Shown here in pieces: positions 6,999 to 15,863 of a stretch of 64,000 bases of DNA (position 1 is the stretch's first letter; every line of letters starts with the position of its first letter). The position numbers were made by a program, and so were the translations under genes. The notes below the pieces were generated by a model. The model saw nothing but the letters and a program-made list of their open reading frames with translations. It searched no databases and was not told the DNA's origin. This stretch comes from Polyangiaceae bacterium (GTDB lineage Bacteria > Myxococcota_A > Polyangia > Polyangiales > Polyangiaceae): contig JACKEB010000014.1 in NCBI GenBank assembly GCA_020633205.1, positions 124,001 to 188,000 of the forward strand, given 5' to 3'.

Positions 6999-9407
6999 AT
7001 GAGTGCCTGCCTCGAAGAAGAGCTGGCCCTGGACCTGATGTCCGGGCGAGTCGACGGAGCGGCGCTCGCGGCGGTCGATGAACATTTGGATGACTGCGCG
7101 CTGTGTCGTGAGCTCGTGCTGACGTTGGCTCAGCTCAACGCCGGCATCACGCCTCACGCCGCCGGTGAGGAGCTAGGCCGCTACCGCTTGCTGCAGCAGC
7201 TGGGGCGCGGCGCGTTTGGCGTGGTGTGGCGCGCCCACGATGCGCGGCTCGAGCGCGATGTAGCGCTCAAGCTCCTCAAAGGGTCGAACGCCTTGCCGGA
7301 GCAGCTCGAAGAGGAGGCGCGGGCGATGGCCAAGCTAGCGCACCCCCACGTCGCCACGGTGTTCGACGTCGGGCGCCTCGATTCGGGGGAAGCCTTCCTC
7401 GCGATGGAGCTGCTCGAAGGCGATACCCTGCGGCAATGGTTGGCGCGGCGCCCCGCGCAGGCTCAGATCCTCGCACGCCTGCGCGAGGTGGCTCAGGGGC
7501 TCGAAGCGGCGCACCGGGCGGGCCTCGTGCACCGCGACCTGAAGCCGGAGAACATCCTCTTCGACGCCGAGGGGCGCGCCAAAGTCACCGATTTTGGCCT
7601 CGCTCAGGGCGCGCTACCCGAGGCCGAAGGCGTGGCCGTCGACCTCAACCACTCGCTGGTGCTGCCTGGCAAGTTGATTGGCACTCCTGGCTACATGGCG
7701 CCGGAACAAATCCGTGGGGAACCGGCCACGGCGGCGAGCGATCAGTTCGCGCTGTGCGTGGTGCTGTTCGAGGCCTTGGCAAACGCCAAGCCATTCCCTG
7801 CTACCACGCTGGATGAGCTGCGCGAGCGCCTGAAGGCGCCTCCGGCCGCCTTGCCCACGAGCGTGCCACCTGGTGTCCAGCAGGCACTGTTGCGCGGCTT
7901 GGCATTGGAGCCTGCTGAGCGCTTCCGAAGCTTGAGCGAGCTCTCGAGCGAGCTTGGTACACCCGAACGCCCAGCGCCTGCGAGCCGCGTGTACCTTGCG
8001 GTAGCTCTGATTGCCGCGTGCGCCGTCGCGGCGTGGCTCGTGCTGTCTTGGTATTTCGCGTCGCCCCAGGGGCAGGGGGTGAGGGCAGTCGCCTCCCAGG
8101 CTGCGGAGCCAGAAGCCGTCGTTAAGTTCCGTGAGGAATTAATCGCGTTCGACGCTCAGGCTCAAGCTTGGACGCCCACGAGGCTGGAAGCGGCGGCCAA
8201 GCTGGTGGAGCGGAGCAAGCAGCTGGAACAGGCAGCCCTGGAAAGCCAAAGCCAAGAGCTGCTGGCGCGAGGGCACTGGGAGCTTGGGCAGCTCAAGCTC
8301 GCGGAGCAAACTGGCTTGGCCGCCCTGGGCGCAGCCCAACGTGGCAGCAACCCCCACCAAGAAGCGACCGCTTGGATCACCTTGGCAGGTATCGCTAGCT
8401 CTGCAGGCCGCTTGAAAGAAGCCGAACAGCGCTGCGACCACGCTAAGAACCTGCTTCGCCCGAGCTCAGAAGGCAGCAGCGACGTTGCGTTGCTCGAGGC
8501 AAGCCTGAACAACACCCGGGGTGTCGTCCTCACTTCAGCCGGGCGCTACGCGGACGCCCAAGCGGCGCTGGACGCAGCTCTTCGCGTGCGGAAACGCAAG
8601 CTTGGCGCGAACGACGCTGCCGTGGCGCGTGTGCTGACCAACTTGGGGAACCTGGCGCGCGCTCAGGGCGACTACGCGAAGGCGCTCGAACGCCACGAAC
8701 AGGCTCAGCGAATCGACGAAACAGCTCTTGGCAAGCAACACCCAGGGATCGCACGTCACCTGCACAATCGGGCGCGCGCGTCGCTGCTCATGGGTCAGCC
8801 GGGTCGCGCTCAAGCGCTGTATGAGCAAGCACTGACGCTCGAACGCAAGGCGTTCGGCGAAAAGCACCCCGCGGTGACCCGCACCCTGAACAGCCTGGGG
8901 CTGCTCTTTGCCGCGACGGACAAGCTCGAACAGGCCGAGAAATATTACCGCGAGGCAATAGCTTCCAGCGCCGGCTTCGATGGCCTGGAGGGCGCGCTGG
9001 CCCGCTACAACCTGGGGCTGCTCTTGCTACGCCGTGACCAGCCGAAAGCTGCGCTCGTCGAGCTCGAGGCGGCGGCGCTGGTCGTCGAGAAGAACCTCGG
9101 GACGAGTCACCGCCAAGCGGTCGCGCTGCAGCTCGCCCAAGGCCAAGCGCTGCTGGCGCAAGGTAAGCGGGACAGCGCCGAGTTCGTGCTGCGCCGTGCG
9201 CTGAAAGTCGCGCGTTCCCTCGAGGTGCCCGACGCTGCGCTGCAGAAGGAGCTTGAAGACGCCCTCGCGAGCACCTCGAAGAAGGCCTTGCCAACGCCAG
9301 TCGTTCAGCGGAAGGCCGCTTCGGCGCCCAGCGCGAAGGCTCCCGCGCCATCGGCACCAGCAGTCTCGGCCGCCGGGAGCTACATGTCGGGCCCAGCGTT
9401 TCAGTAG
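6999..9407 (+). CDS. Membrane Ser/Thr kinase with zinc finger and TPRs
   Basis: 802 residues. Residues 1-45 hold a putative zinc finger of anti-sigma (zf-HC2) type, with the H-x3-C-x2-C core in DEHLDDCALCREL. Residues 58-320 are a Hanks-type kinase: glycine loop GRGAFGVVW, catalytic lysine ALKLLK, HRDLKPENIL, DFGLAQ and GTPGYMAPEQ, all intact. A single membrane segment (about 330-354) separates the cytoplasmic kinase from a C-terminal region with tetratricopeptide repeats to about residue 745, then a Pro/Ala/Lys tail. It is divergent from a sigma-70-like gene, so a membrane signal could be passed to sigma by the finger, by phosphorylation, or both. Tail-end hairpin at 9417-9440. Confidence 0.92.
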   Translation: MSACLEEELALDLMSGRVDGAALAAVDEHLDDCALCRELVLTLAQLNAGITPHAAGEELGRYRLLQQLGRGAFGVVWRAHDARLERDVALKLLKGSNALPEQLEEEARAMAKLAHPHVATVFDVGRLDSGEAFLAMELLEGDTLRQWLARRPAQAQILARLREVAQGLEAAHRAGLVHRDLKPENILFDAEGRAKVTDFGLAQGALPEAEGVAVDLNHSLVLPGKLIGTPGYMAPEQIRGEPATAASDQFALCVVLFEALANAKPFPATTLDELRERLKAPPAALPTSVPPGVQQALLRGLALEPAERFRSLSELSSELGTPERPAPASRVYLAVALIAACAVAAWLVLSWYFASPQGQGVRAVASQAAEPEAVVKFREELIAFDAQAQAWTPTRLEAAAKLVERSKQLEQAALESQSQELLARGHWELGQLKLAEQTGLAALGAAQRGSNPHQEATAWITLAGIASSAGRLKEAEQRCDHAKNLLRPSSEGSSDVALLEASLNNTRGVVLTSAGRYADAQAALDAALRVRKRKLGANDAAVARVLTNLGNLARAQGDYAKALERHEQAQRIDETALGKQHPGIARHLHNRARASLLMGQPGRAQALYEQALTLERKAFGEKHPAVTRTLNSLGLLFAATDKLEQAEKYYREAIASSAGFDGLEGALARYNLGLLLLRRDQPKAALVELEAAALVVEKNLGTSHRQAVALQLAQGQALLAQGKRDSAEFVLRRALKVARSLEVPDAALQKELEDALASTSKKALPTPVVQRKAASAPSAKAPAPSAPAVSAAGSYMSGPAFQ

Positions 9408-9416
9408 CCTTTCTGA

Positions 9417-9440
9417 GGCGCAGACGAGAAAGTCTGCGCC
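9417..9440 (+). terminator. Perfect hairpin after the kinase gene
   Basis: GGCGCAGAC-gagaaa-GTCTGCGCC has a perfect nine-pair stem ten bases after the kinase stop codon. No T-run follows, so it is a terminator-like or transcript-end-stabilising hairpin rather than a textbook intrinsic terminator. Confidence 0.6.
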
Positions 9441-9467
9441 ACTTGAGGGATGGCTGCGTTCAGTCAG
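9432..9467 (+). repeat. Diverged dispersed repeat, copy B
   Basis: Second copy of the 5785-5820 segment; shares TGCGCCAC and GGCTGCGTTCAGTC at the same spacing. Confidence 0.4.
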
Positions 9468-9468
9468 T

Positions 9469-10206
9469 GTGAAACCGCAAAGCCGTCCTACCCGTCGACA
9501 AATCCTTGAGGCAACGCTCGCAGTGGGAGGGAGCCTGGTGCTTGGCGCCTGTGCTCGATCTCCAAGCGCTGGTCCTCACCCCCAACCCAGCACGAGCGGA
9601 CTTCAGCCGCTGCAGCGTCGGCCCCAGGGCTCCGCACCGCAAGCTTACGCAGGCTATGGGCAGCCGGGCCCTGGGCAACAGGGCGCTCCGGCGCCAAGCT
9701 ATGGCGCGTCGCCCTACGCGACGGACCCGGCGTGCGCGGTGACTGCGCCGAATATCGAAGGTCCGTTCTACAAGGCGGGCGCGCCGCTCAGCGGTCAGCT
9801 GAACCGCAGCGCAAAGGGGCGCGCGCTGGTGGTGAGCGGCGTCGTGAAGGATGCGAAGTGTCGCCCCATCGCGGGCGCGACGTTGGACATCTGGCAGGCG
9901 AACGCGTCGGGTGCCTACGACAACTCCGGATTCGAGCTAAGGGGTCAGGTGCGGACCGACGCCGAAGGCAAATACAGCTTCAACACGATTCACCCGGGGC
10001 ACTACCTGAACGGCGCGCAGTATCGTCCGGCGCATATCCACGTCAAGCTCCGCGCCCCCGGCAAGCGCCTGCTCACGACCCAGCTGTACTTCCCCGGGGA
10101 TCCATACAACGAGATCGATCCGTTCATCGACCGCTCGCTGATCATGAACCTGGACGACTCGACGTATGCGTCGGAGGTGGCGCGCTTCGACTTCTCGCTA
10201 AGTTGA
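9469..10206 (+). CDS. Secreted intradiol ring-cleavage dioxygenase-like protein
   Basis: About 245 residues from GTG 9469. The N-terminus has a twin-arginine-like stretch (SRPTRRQILEATLAVGG) and a lipobox (LVLGAC), suggesting Tat export and lipid anchoring. After a Pro/Gly/Gln linker, residues 90-245 form the catechol/protocatechuate dioxygenase fold: NIEGPFYK, LDIWQANASGAYDN, the His pair in RPAHIHV, and a preceding Tyr in PGHYLNGAQY. All four non-heme Fe(III) ligands (two Tyr, two His) appear to be present. The family inserts O2 between catechol hydroxyls; substrates of exported members are mostly unknown. The frame stays open upstream into the kinase gene; the export signal decides the start. 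Confidence 0.85.
   Translation: MKPQSRPTRRQILEATLAVGGSLVLGACARSPSAGPHPQPSTSGLQPLQRRPQGSAPQAYAGYGQPGPGQQGAPAPSYGASPYATDPACAVTAPNIEGPFYKAGAPLSGQLNRSAKGRALVVSGVVKDAKCRPIAGATLDIWQANASGAYDNSGFELRGQVRTDAEGKYSFNTIHPGHYLNGAQYRPAHIHVKLRAPGKRLLTTQLYFPGDPYNEIDPFIDRSLIMNLDDSTYASEVARFDFSLS
9574..9585 (-). repeat. Dispersed G-tract motif, copy 4
   Basis: Minus strand TTGGGGGTGAGG, antisense within the dioxygenase gene linker region. Confidence 0.6.
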
Positions 10207-10209
10207 AGT

Positions 10210-10758
10210 TTAGAAGCTGCTGGGTTGCGCGAACACGCGGCGCACCATCGGCTCGAAGTGTTCGAGGGGGAAGCTCTCGTAGTCGGGATCGAAGGCTGTT
10301 TGGTCCCAGTCGTCTGCGAACTTCGCGGCTAGCTCAAAGGAGCCGTGTCCTGTGTACTTCGCGCGAGCGTCGGGGTCCTTGCCGAGCAGCTCGTAGTAGT
10401 GTTTGCCTTGGAAATCTTGGTGCACCAAGATCATCCAGTACACTTCCTCGCGGACATAAGGCTTGAGGATCTCCGCAGCGATTGCCGGGTGATTGGCGAC
10501 GCTGATCAGCTTGCCGATGTCGTGGCAGAGCGCAGCGACGATCACCTGTTCGTCGGCGCCGCCACGCTCCGCCCGGGTCGCCGTCTGCAAAGCGTGCACT
10601 AGCTGATCGACAGCGAAGCCATCGGTGATGGTCTGAAGCTCGCGCAGCATGCCGAGCACCTTCTCCGCGACGCGCGGTTGGTTGCCGAAGGTTTGGCGGC
10701 CAATTTCCATCCACTGCTCGGTGGTGGACTGATCCATGCGAGTGAACGACTGCGTCAT
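10210..10758 (-). CDS. HD-domain protein (PhnZ/MIOX-like oxygenase or hydrolase)
   Basis: 182 residues. The HD metal site is in VAALCHDIGKL, with a further His in MILVHQDFQG. The ending DQTAFDPDYESFPLEHFEPM is characteristic of the HD subgroup related to PhnZ and myo-inositol oxygenase, where a mixed-valence di-iron centre performs C-H oxidation. Members outside characterised pathways are usually annotated as HD phosphohydrolases, so the reaction is undecided. Two in-frame starts exist (residues 1 and 8); ATG 10758 is taken. Its 3' end lies three bases from that of the dioxygenase gene, convergent. Confidence 0.8.
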   Translation of the reverse strand: MTQSFTRMDQSTTEQWMEIGRQTFGNQPRVAEKVLGMLRELQTITDGFAVDQLVHALQTATRAERGGADEQVIVAALCHDIGKLISVANHPAIAAEILKPYVREEVYWMILVHQDFQGKHYYELLGKDPDARAKYTGHGSFELAAKFADDWDQTAFDPDYESFPLEHFEPMVRRVFAQPSSF

Positions 10759-10827
10759 GGCGCGAGTCTGCCAGGGACCAGCGGTCAGGGCACGGCTATT
10801 TGGAGGCGCTCAGCGCGCGCACTCGCC

Positions 10828-11388
10828 TCACGAGCTGAGCGGCTTCAGACCTTGCCACTCGAGTAGGCGCAGCAGCAGCTCTGCGAGTGGCGTCGCTTCG
10901 TCGAGCTGACTCACCCGGACCTCCCACTGCTTGTGCTGTGCGCTGAGCCAGCTGATGTCGCCGGGCAGGCTCTTCAGCGTGCGCTCCGCCAGACCCAGCT
11001 GATCGGGATGCAGCGACTCCGGGAGCAGCATGTACTCGAGCAGCCCAAGCTGCGGATGCCGCACGCGCAGGTGAGGCGTCTCACCCGGCAGGCCCTCCCG
11101 CCACTGCCACACGTTGCGACTCGCGGGACGTAGCGCAGCCCCGTTCGGTAGCCAGGTCGCTTCGTGGACGGTGAGGTGCAGCCAGTGCGTCACGGCACCA
11201 GCACCCCAGCGGCGCAGGCGAGGTGAGCCCATCGCGATTGCGATCTGGCGACCGGCGTATTCTCCGCCCAGGTGCCAGGTGGAGGGCACCTCATCATCGA
11301 TGCGCGCCGCGAGCTCGAACTGTGCGGCCAGTGTCTCGGCGCGCGTTGCTGCGGTTCGGAGATCGCGGCGAGTCGGTGCGGGCAGCAT
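10828..11388 (-). CDS. Hypothetical protein
   Basis: 186 residues, cytoplasmic by appearance (no signal peptide or membrane segment), Leu-rich with several Trp (HWLHLTVHEATWLPNG and NVWQWREGLPGE). Codon third positions are GC-rich as in its neighbours, supporting a real gene. I recognise no domain. It sits alone between the HD-domain gene (same strand, 69 bases away) and the divergent purL gene. It could share a transcript with the HD gene. The first ATG is used; no strong ribosome site decides it. Confidence 0.6.
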   Translation of the reverse strand: MLPAPTRRDLRTAATRAETLAAQFELAARIDDEVPSTWHLGGEYAGRQIAIAMGSPRLRRWGAGAVTHWLHLTVHEATWLPNGAALRPASRNVWQWREGLPGETPHLRVRHPQLGLLEYMLLPESLHPDQLGLAERTLKSLPGDISWLSAQHKQWEVRVSQLDEATPLAELLLRLLEWQGLKPLSS

Positions 11389-11537
11389 CGCGACGATCCC
11401 TAGCGCGGCTCCCCCAGCTTGGCTCGTGTTGCCAGCATGTGACGAGGTTTCGTACGGCGGCCGGGTGTTGAAGGCGCTGCCGAAGATTGGCGGCGCGCCG
11501 GGTGGCCGGCTAGGCGCCGATGGTGTAAGGCGGCGCC

Positions 11538-14500
11538 GTGACTGACTCAGCGCGCCTCTCTGCTCCCGGCGCTCAGCGCCCGTCGTCCACTCCGTACTTC
11601 CTGAGTGAAGTCAGCCAAGCCGTTCGCGGTGCCGACCCGAGTCGGGTCCTGGTGCTGCCGGGGCAACCGGCGCTCTCGGAGTTTCGCACCGAGCGACTGC
11701 TCGCCGAGGCCAAGAGCGTCGCCGTGGGCCTCAGCGGCGTGTACGCAGAGTTCGTTCACGTCGCGTACCTGGCGACGCGCGACGCCTTGAATGCCTCTCA
11801 GCTAGAGACGTTGCAGGCCCTGTTGGTCTACGGCCCTACTCTCCCCCAGAAAAATCCGCACGGAACCAAACGTATCGTGGTGCCGCGCCCTGGGACGATC
11901 TCTCCCTGGTCGAGCAAGGCCACAGACATCGCGCTGATTTGTGGCTTGCAGGGGCTCGAGCGCCTGGAGCGCGGCATCGTCTACAGCCTGGAAGGTTCAC
12001 TCTCAGAGGCCGAGGTCGCCGCGGTGGACGCGCTGCTCCACGACCGCATGACCCAGGTGGTGTTTGGCAGTGACCAGGAGCTGATCAGCCTGTTCGCGCA
12101 TCAGCCCGCGAGCAGCTTCAATCGCTTTCCGGTGCGGGAGCAGGGGCGGAGCGCGCTGGTGCGCGCCAATCAGGAGCTTGGGCTCGCCCTGGCGGAAGAC
12201 GAAATCGACTACCTGGTGAACGCGTTCGGCGAGCTGGGGCGTGACCCGAGCGACGTCGAGCTGATGATGTTCGCCCAGGCCAACAGCGAGCACTGTCGGC
12301 ACAAGATCTTCAAGGCGGACTGGCTCATCGACGGCGCAGAGCAGCCGCACTCGCTCTTCGCGATGATCCAGAACACCTACAAAACCACGCCGGAGCACGT
12401 GCTCAGCGCCTACAGCGACAACGCGGCGGTGATGGAGGGCAGCCTCGGCGCGCGTTTCTTCGCGGATCCAATCAGCGCCGAGTACATCAGCGTCGAGGAA
12501 CCCACCCACGTCTTGATGAAGGTCGAGACCCACAACCACCCCACCGCAATTTCTCCGTATCCCGGCGCTTCAACGGGATCGGGGGGAGAGATCCGCGATG
12601 AGGGGGCAACGGGCAGAGGCGCAAAGCCCAAAGCGGGACTGACCGGTTTCTCCGTGTCGAACCTGCGCATCCCCGGTTTCGAGCAGCCGTGGGAGGCGAG
12701 CGGCGTAGGCAAGCCAGAGCGCATCGTCGGCGCCCTCGACATCATGCTGGAAGGCCCGCTGGGCGGTGCTGGATTCAACAATGAGTTCGGCCGCCCGAAC
12801 ATCCTCGGCTACATGCGCAGCCTCGAGGTCGCGTTTCCCCACGTAAGCGGCCACAGCGAGGTGCGCGGCTACCACAAGCCGATCATGCTGGCGGGCGGCC
12901 TCGGTAACGTGCGTCCGGCGCATGTGCTGAAAGAGAAGATCCCCGAAGGCGCGCCGATCGTGGTGCTCGGAGGACCGGCCATGCTGATCGGCCTCGGCGG
13001 TGGCGCGGCCAGCAGCATGGCCTCCGGAAGTAGCCACGCCGACTTGGACTTCGCCTCCGTACAGCGCGACAACCCCGAGATGCAGCGTCGCTGCCAAGAG
13101 GTGATCGATCGCTGCTGGGCGCTCGGCGACGCGAACCCAATCCTCAGCATCCACGACGTCGGCGCGGGTGGCCTCTCCAACGCGCTGCCGGAGCTGGTGC
13201 ACGACAGCGACCGCGGAGCAGACTTCGAGCTGCGTAAAGTCCCGAACGCCGAGCCCGGGCTCTCCCCCTTGGAGATTTGGTGCAACGAGGCGCAGGAGCG
13301 CTACGTGCTGGCGCTGGACCAGGCACGCCTGGAGGAGTTCGAGCGCATCGCCAAGCGTGAGCGCTGCCCCTACGCCATCGTTGGTGTCGCGACGCGCGAG
13401 GAGCGGCTCCTGCTCAGCGATGAGCGCTTCGACAACCGCCCCATCGACTTGCCCCTCGAGGTGCTTTTCGGCAAGCCGCCGAAGATGACTCGTGATGTTC
13501 AGCGACCGAAACCGCGCGGAACTAACTTTGAGCTCGGAGCCGTCAAGCTCGGGGAGGCTGCGCGCCGCGTGCTGGCGCTGCCCAGCGTGGCGGACAAGAC
13601 ATACCTCATCAGCATCGGGGATCGCACGGTGACCGGGCTGATCGCCCGCGATCAGATGGTTGGCCCGTATCAAGTGCCCGTTGCGGACTGCGCGCTCACG
13701 TTGCTCGACTACACGGGCTTTGCCGGTGAAGCCATGAGCATGGGGGAGCGCACGCCGGTTGCGCTCCTGGACGCCAAAGCTAGCGCGCGCATGGCGGTGG
13801 GTGAGGCGCTCACGAACTTGGCGGCGGCGCCGGTGGAGTCGCTCGGGCGCGTGAAGCTCAGCGCCAACTGGATGTGCGCGGCCGGGCACCCCGGTGAAGA
13901 CACCGCGCTCTACGACGCCGTGCAAGCCGTGGGGCTCGAGCTGTGTCCCGCCCTCGGCTTGACCATTCCCGTAGGCAAAGACTCCATGAGCATGCGCACG
14001 CTGTGGAGCGAGGTTGATGGGGAGACGGGCGAACAGAGCCAAAAGAGCGTGACGTCGCCGCTGTCCCTCATCGTGTCGGCGTTTGCGCCGGTGAGCGATG
14101 TGCGCAAGCAGCTGACGCCGGAGCTGCGACTCGATCAGGGCGAAACGGCGCTCCTGCTCGTCGACCTGGGAGGTGGCGCGTGTCGCCTGGGCGGCTCCGC
14201 CCTGTGCCAGGTGTACGGTCACGTTGGGAGCGGCGCGCCGGACGTGGATGACGCGGCGAAGCTCAAGCATTTCTTTGCGGCAATTCAGGAGCTCAACTCC
14301 CAGGGCCTGCTCTTGGCCTACCACGACCGCAGTGACGGCGGCTTGTTCGTCACGCTGTGCGAGATGGCGTTCGCAGCAGGCTGTGGTGTCGATGTCTCTC
14401 TCGAGGCAGCGACGGCGAAGCTCAACGACGGCGATGCGGAGCAGCGAGCCTTGCGCGCGCTGTTCAACGAAGAGCTCGGCGCGGTGCTGCAGATCAAGAA

Positions 14501-15593
14501 GAGCGACGCGCTGGCCGTGGACGAAGTCTTCGAGCGCCACGGCCTCGGCAACGTGTGTCACGCCTTGGGGCAGCCCACCGCGGACAGCAAGCTGAGCTTC
14601 AAGCTCGACGGGCAAGTGCTGTTCAGCGCGCCTCGCCATGAGCTACGGCGCATCTGGTCGGAGACCAGCAGTCGCATGCAACAGCTGCGGGACAACGCCG
14701 ACGTGGTGAAGTCGGAGCTCGAGCTGGTGAGCGCGGAGGCCCCGGCGCCGTTCAGCGCGCAGCTCAGCTTCGACCCGCTAGAAGACGTCGCGCGCGCGGT
14801 GTCTTCTGCCAGTGAGCGCCCGAGCGTGGCCATCCTGCGGGAGCAAGGCGTGAACGGCCAGGTGGAGATGGCCGCCGCCTTCGTGCGAGCGGGTTTCCGC
14901 GCGGTAGATGTGCATATGAGCGATGTGCTCGCCGGCAAGGTCGACTTCGATCAATTCCGCGGCCTCGCGGTGTGCGGCGGCTTCTCTTACGGCGATGTGC
15001 TCGGCGCTGGCGAGGGGTGGGCGAAGAGCATCCTGTTCAACGCCGGCGCACGCGAAGGCTTCACGCGCTTCTTTCAGCGTGAAGACACCTTCACCCTGGG
15101 TGTGTGTAACGGGTGCCAGATGTTGAGCAACCTGCGGGGCATCATCCCGGGAGCGGCGCACTTCCCGCGCTTCGTGAAGAACCTGGGCGAGCAGTTCGAG
15201 GCGCGCTTGAGCTTGGTACGGGTGGAAGAGTCGCCGTCCGTCTTGCTCAAGGGCATGGCTGGGAGCCGCATCCCGATCGCGGTCGCGCACGGCGAAGGGC
15301 GCGTCGAAGTGACGGACGCGGGCGCTTTGGAGGCGCTAGATAGCTCGGGCCTCGTCGGCCTGCGCTTCTGTACCCCGAGCGGTGATCAGGCGTCGCTGTA
15401 TCCTCAGAACCCCAACGGATCACCCCGCGCAATCACGGGGCTCTGCAGTCGTGACGGCCGTGTGACGCTGATGATGCCGCACCCGGAGCGCGTCTTCCGT
15501 GGGGTGCAGCTCTCTTGGCGGCCACGGGAGTGGGACGCTGACGTGAGCCCGTGGCTGCGCCTGTTCCGCAACGCCCGTGCCTTCGTGGGGTGA
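11538..15593 (+). CDS. purL: Phosphoribosylformylglycinamidine synthase, large single-chain type
   Basis: 1351 residues. Fourth step of de novo purine synthesis: converts FGAR, ATP and glutamine to FGAM in the cytoplasm. This is the long proteobacterial form with a fused glutaminase. Signature elements are FAQANSEHCRHKIF (about residue 245), the ATP-binding THNHPTAISPYPGASTGSGG (about 330), a second synthase half with DGGLFVTLCEMAFAAGC, and a C-terminal class I amidotransferase with nucleophile in GVCNGCQML (about 1190) and catalytic His/Glu in PHPERVFRG. Length is slightly above the roughly 1295 residues of E. coli. Start is GTG 11538 with AAGG upstream. No other purine gene is adjacent. Confidence 0.98.
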   Translation: MTDSARLSAPGAQRPSSTPYFLSEVSQAVRGADPSRVLVLPGQPALSEFRTERLLAEAKSVAVGLSGVYAEFVHVAYLATRDALNASQLETLQALLVYGPTLPQKNPHGTKRIVVPRPGTISPWSSKATDIALICGLQGLERLERGIVYSLEGSLSEAEVAAVDALLHDRMTQVVFGSDQELISLFAHQPASSFNRFPVREQGRSALVRANQELGLALAEDEIDYLVNAFGELGRDPSDVELMMFAQANSEHCRHKIFKADWLIDGAEQPHSLFAMIQNTYKTTPEHVLSAYSDNAAVMEGSLGARFFADPISAEYISVEEPTHVLMKVETHNHPTAISPYPGASTGSGGEIRDEGATGRGAKPKAGLTGFSVSNLRIPGFEQPWEASGVGKPERIVGALDIMLEGPLGGAGFNNEFGRPNILGYMRSLEVAFPHVSGHSEVRGYHKPIMLAGGLGNVRPAHVLKEKIPEGAPIVVLGGPAMLIGLGGGAASSMASGSSHADLDFASVQRDNPEMQRRCQEVIDRCWALGDANPILSIHDVGAGGLSNALPELVHDSDRGADFELRKVPNAEPGLSPLEIWCNEAQERYVLALDQARLEEFERIAKRERCPYAIVGVATREERLLLSDERFDNRPIDLPLEVLFGKPPKMTRDVQRPKPRGTNFELGAVKLGEAARRVLALPSVADKTYLISIGDRTVTGLIARDQMVGPYQVPVADCALTLLDYTGFAGEAMSMGERTPVALLDAKASARMAVGEALTNLAAAPVESLGRVKLSANWMCAAGHPGEDTALYDAVQAVGLELCPALGLTIPVGKDSMSMRTLWSEVDGETGEQSQKSVTSPLSLIVSAFAPVSDVRKQLTPELRLDQGETALLLVDLGGGACRLGGSALCQVYGHVGSGAPDVDDAAKLKHFFAAIQELNSQGLLLAYHDRSDGGLFVTLCEMAFAAGCGVDVSLEAATAKLNDGDAEQRALRALFNEELGAVLQIKKSDALAVDEVFERHGLGNVCHALGQPTADSKLSFKLDGQVLFSAPRHELRRIWSETSSRMQQLRDNADVVKSELELVSAEAPAPFSAQLSFDPLEDVARAVSSASERPSVAILREQGVNGQVEMAAAFVRAGFRAVDVHMSDVLAGKVDFDQFRGLAVCGGFSYGDVLGAGEGWAKSILFNAGAREGFTRFFQREDTFTLGVCNGCQMLSNLRGIIPGAAHFPRFVKNLGEQFEARLSLVRVEESPSVLLKGMAGSRIPIAVAHGEGRVEVTDAGALEALDSSGLVGLRFCTPSGDQASLYPQNPNGSPRAITGLCSRDGRVTLMMPHPERVFRGVQLSWRPREWDADVSPWLRLFRNARAFVG

Positions 15594-15603
15594 TCCTCAC
15601 CCC
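15587..15603 (+). terminator. Hairpin over the purL stop codon
   Basis: GGGGTGA-tcc-TCACCCC is a perfect seven-pair stem that includes the purL TGA. An A-run, not a T-run, follows on the plus strand. The right arm is part of G-tract motif copy 5, so hairpin and motif overlap. Confidence 0.45.
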
Positions 15604-15607
15604 CCAA
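15595..15607 (-). repeat. Dispersed G-tract motif, copy 5
   Basis: Minus strand T-run, then TTGGGGGGTGAGG (one extra G), immediately after purL. Confidence 0.55.
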
Positions 15608-15760
15608 AAAATCCGCGGAAAATCGCTGCGTGTGCCCTCGCAAGTGGGGCAGCGGAAAAAAGTGAAGCCGTCGGTGTAACCAGGCTCGGGGCGCCTCCGT
15701 ATCGACGCATCCATGAACCCGGAGCGGCCAGTGCTGCTCTGGCTCGGGTTGGAATGTCGT

Positions 15761-15777
15761 TCGCGCCTCTGGCGCGA
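15761..15777. repeat. Short GC palindrome, copy 1
   Basis: TCGCGCC-tct-GGCGCGA, perfect seven-pair stem 87 bases before the Cys-rich lipoprotein gene. A related palindrome lies at 22161-22181. Confidence 0.4.
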
Positions 15778-15863
15778 CTTGGATCATGCGTCTCGCCGAC
15801 GCGTCGTTGAAACGCGCCGAGGCGCGGGGGCACCGCTCGCGGTGCTCGAGGAGGTTTGAATTC

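Noticed and set aside
6133..6999. Open frame antisense to the sigma-like gene
   Set aside because: No recognisable fold, while the sense strand has sigma region 4.
12570..14639. Open frame of about 690 codons antisense to purL
   Set aside because: High-GC coding DNA leaves long antisense frames open; the purL frame has clear family motifs and the antisense translation has none.
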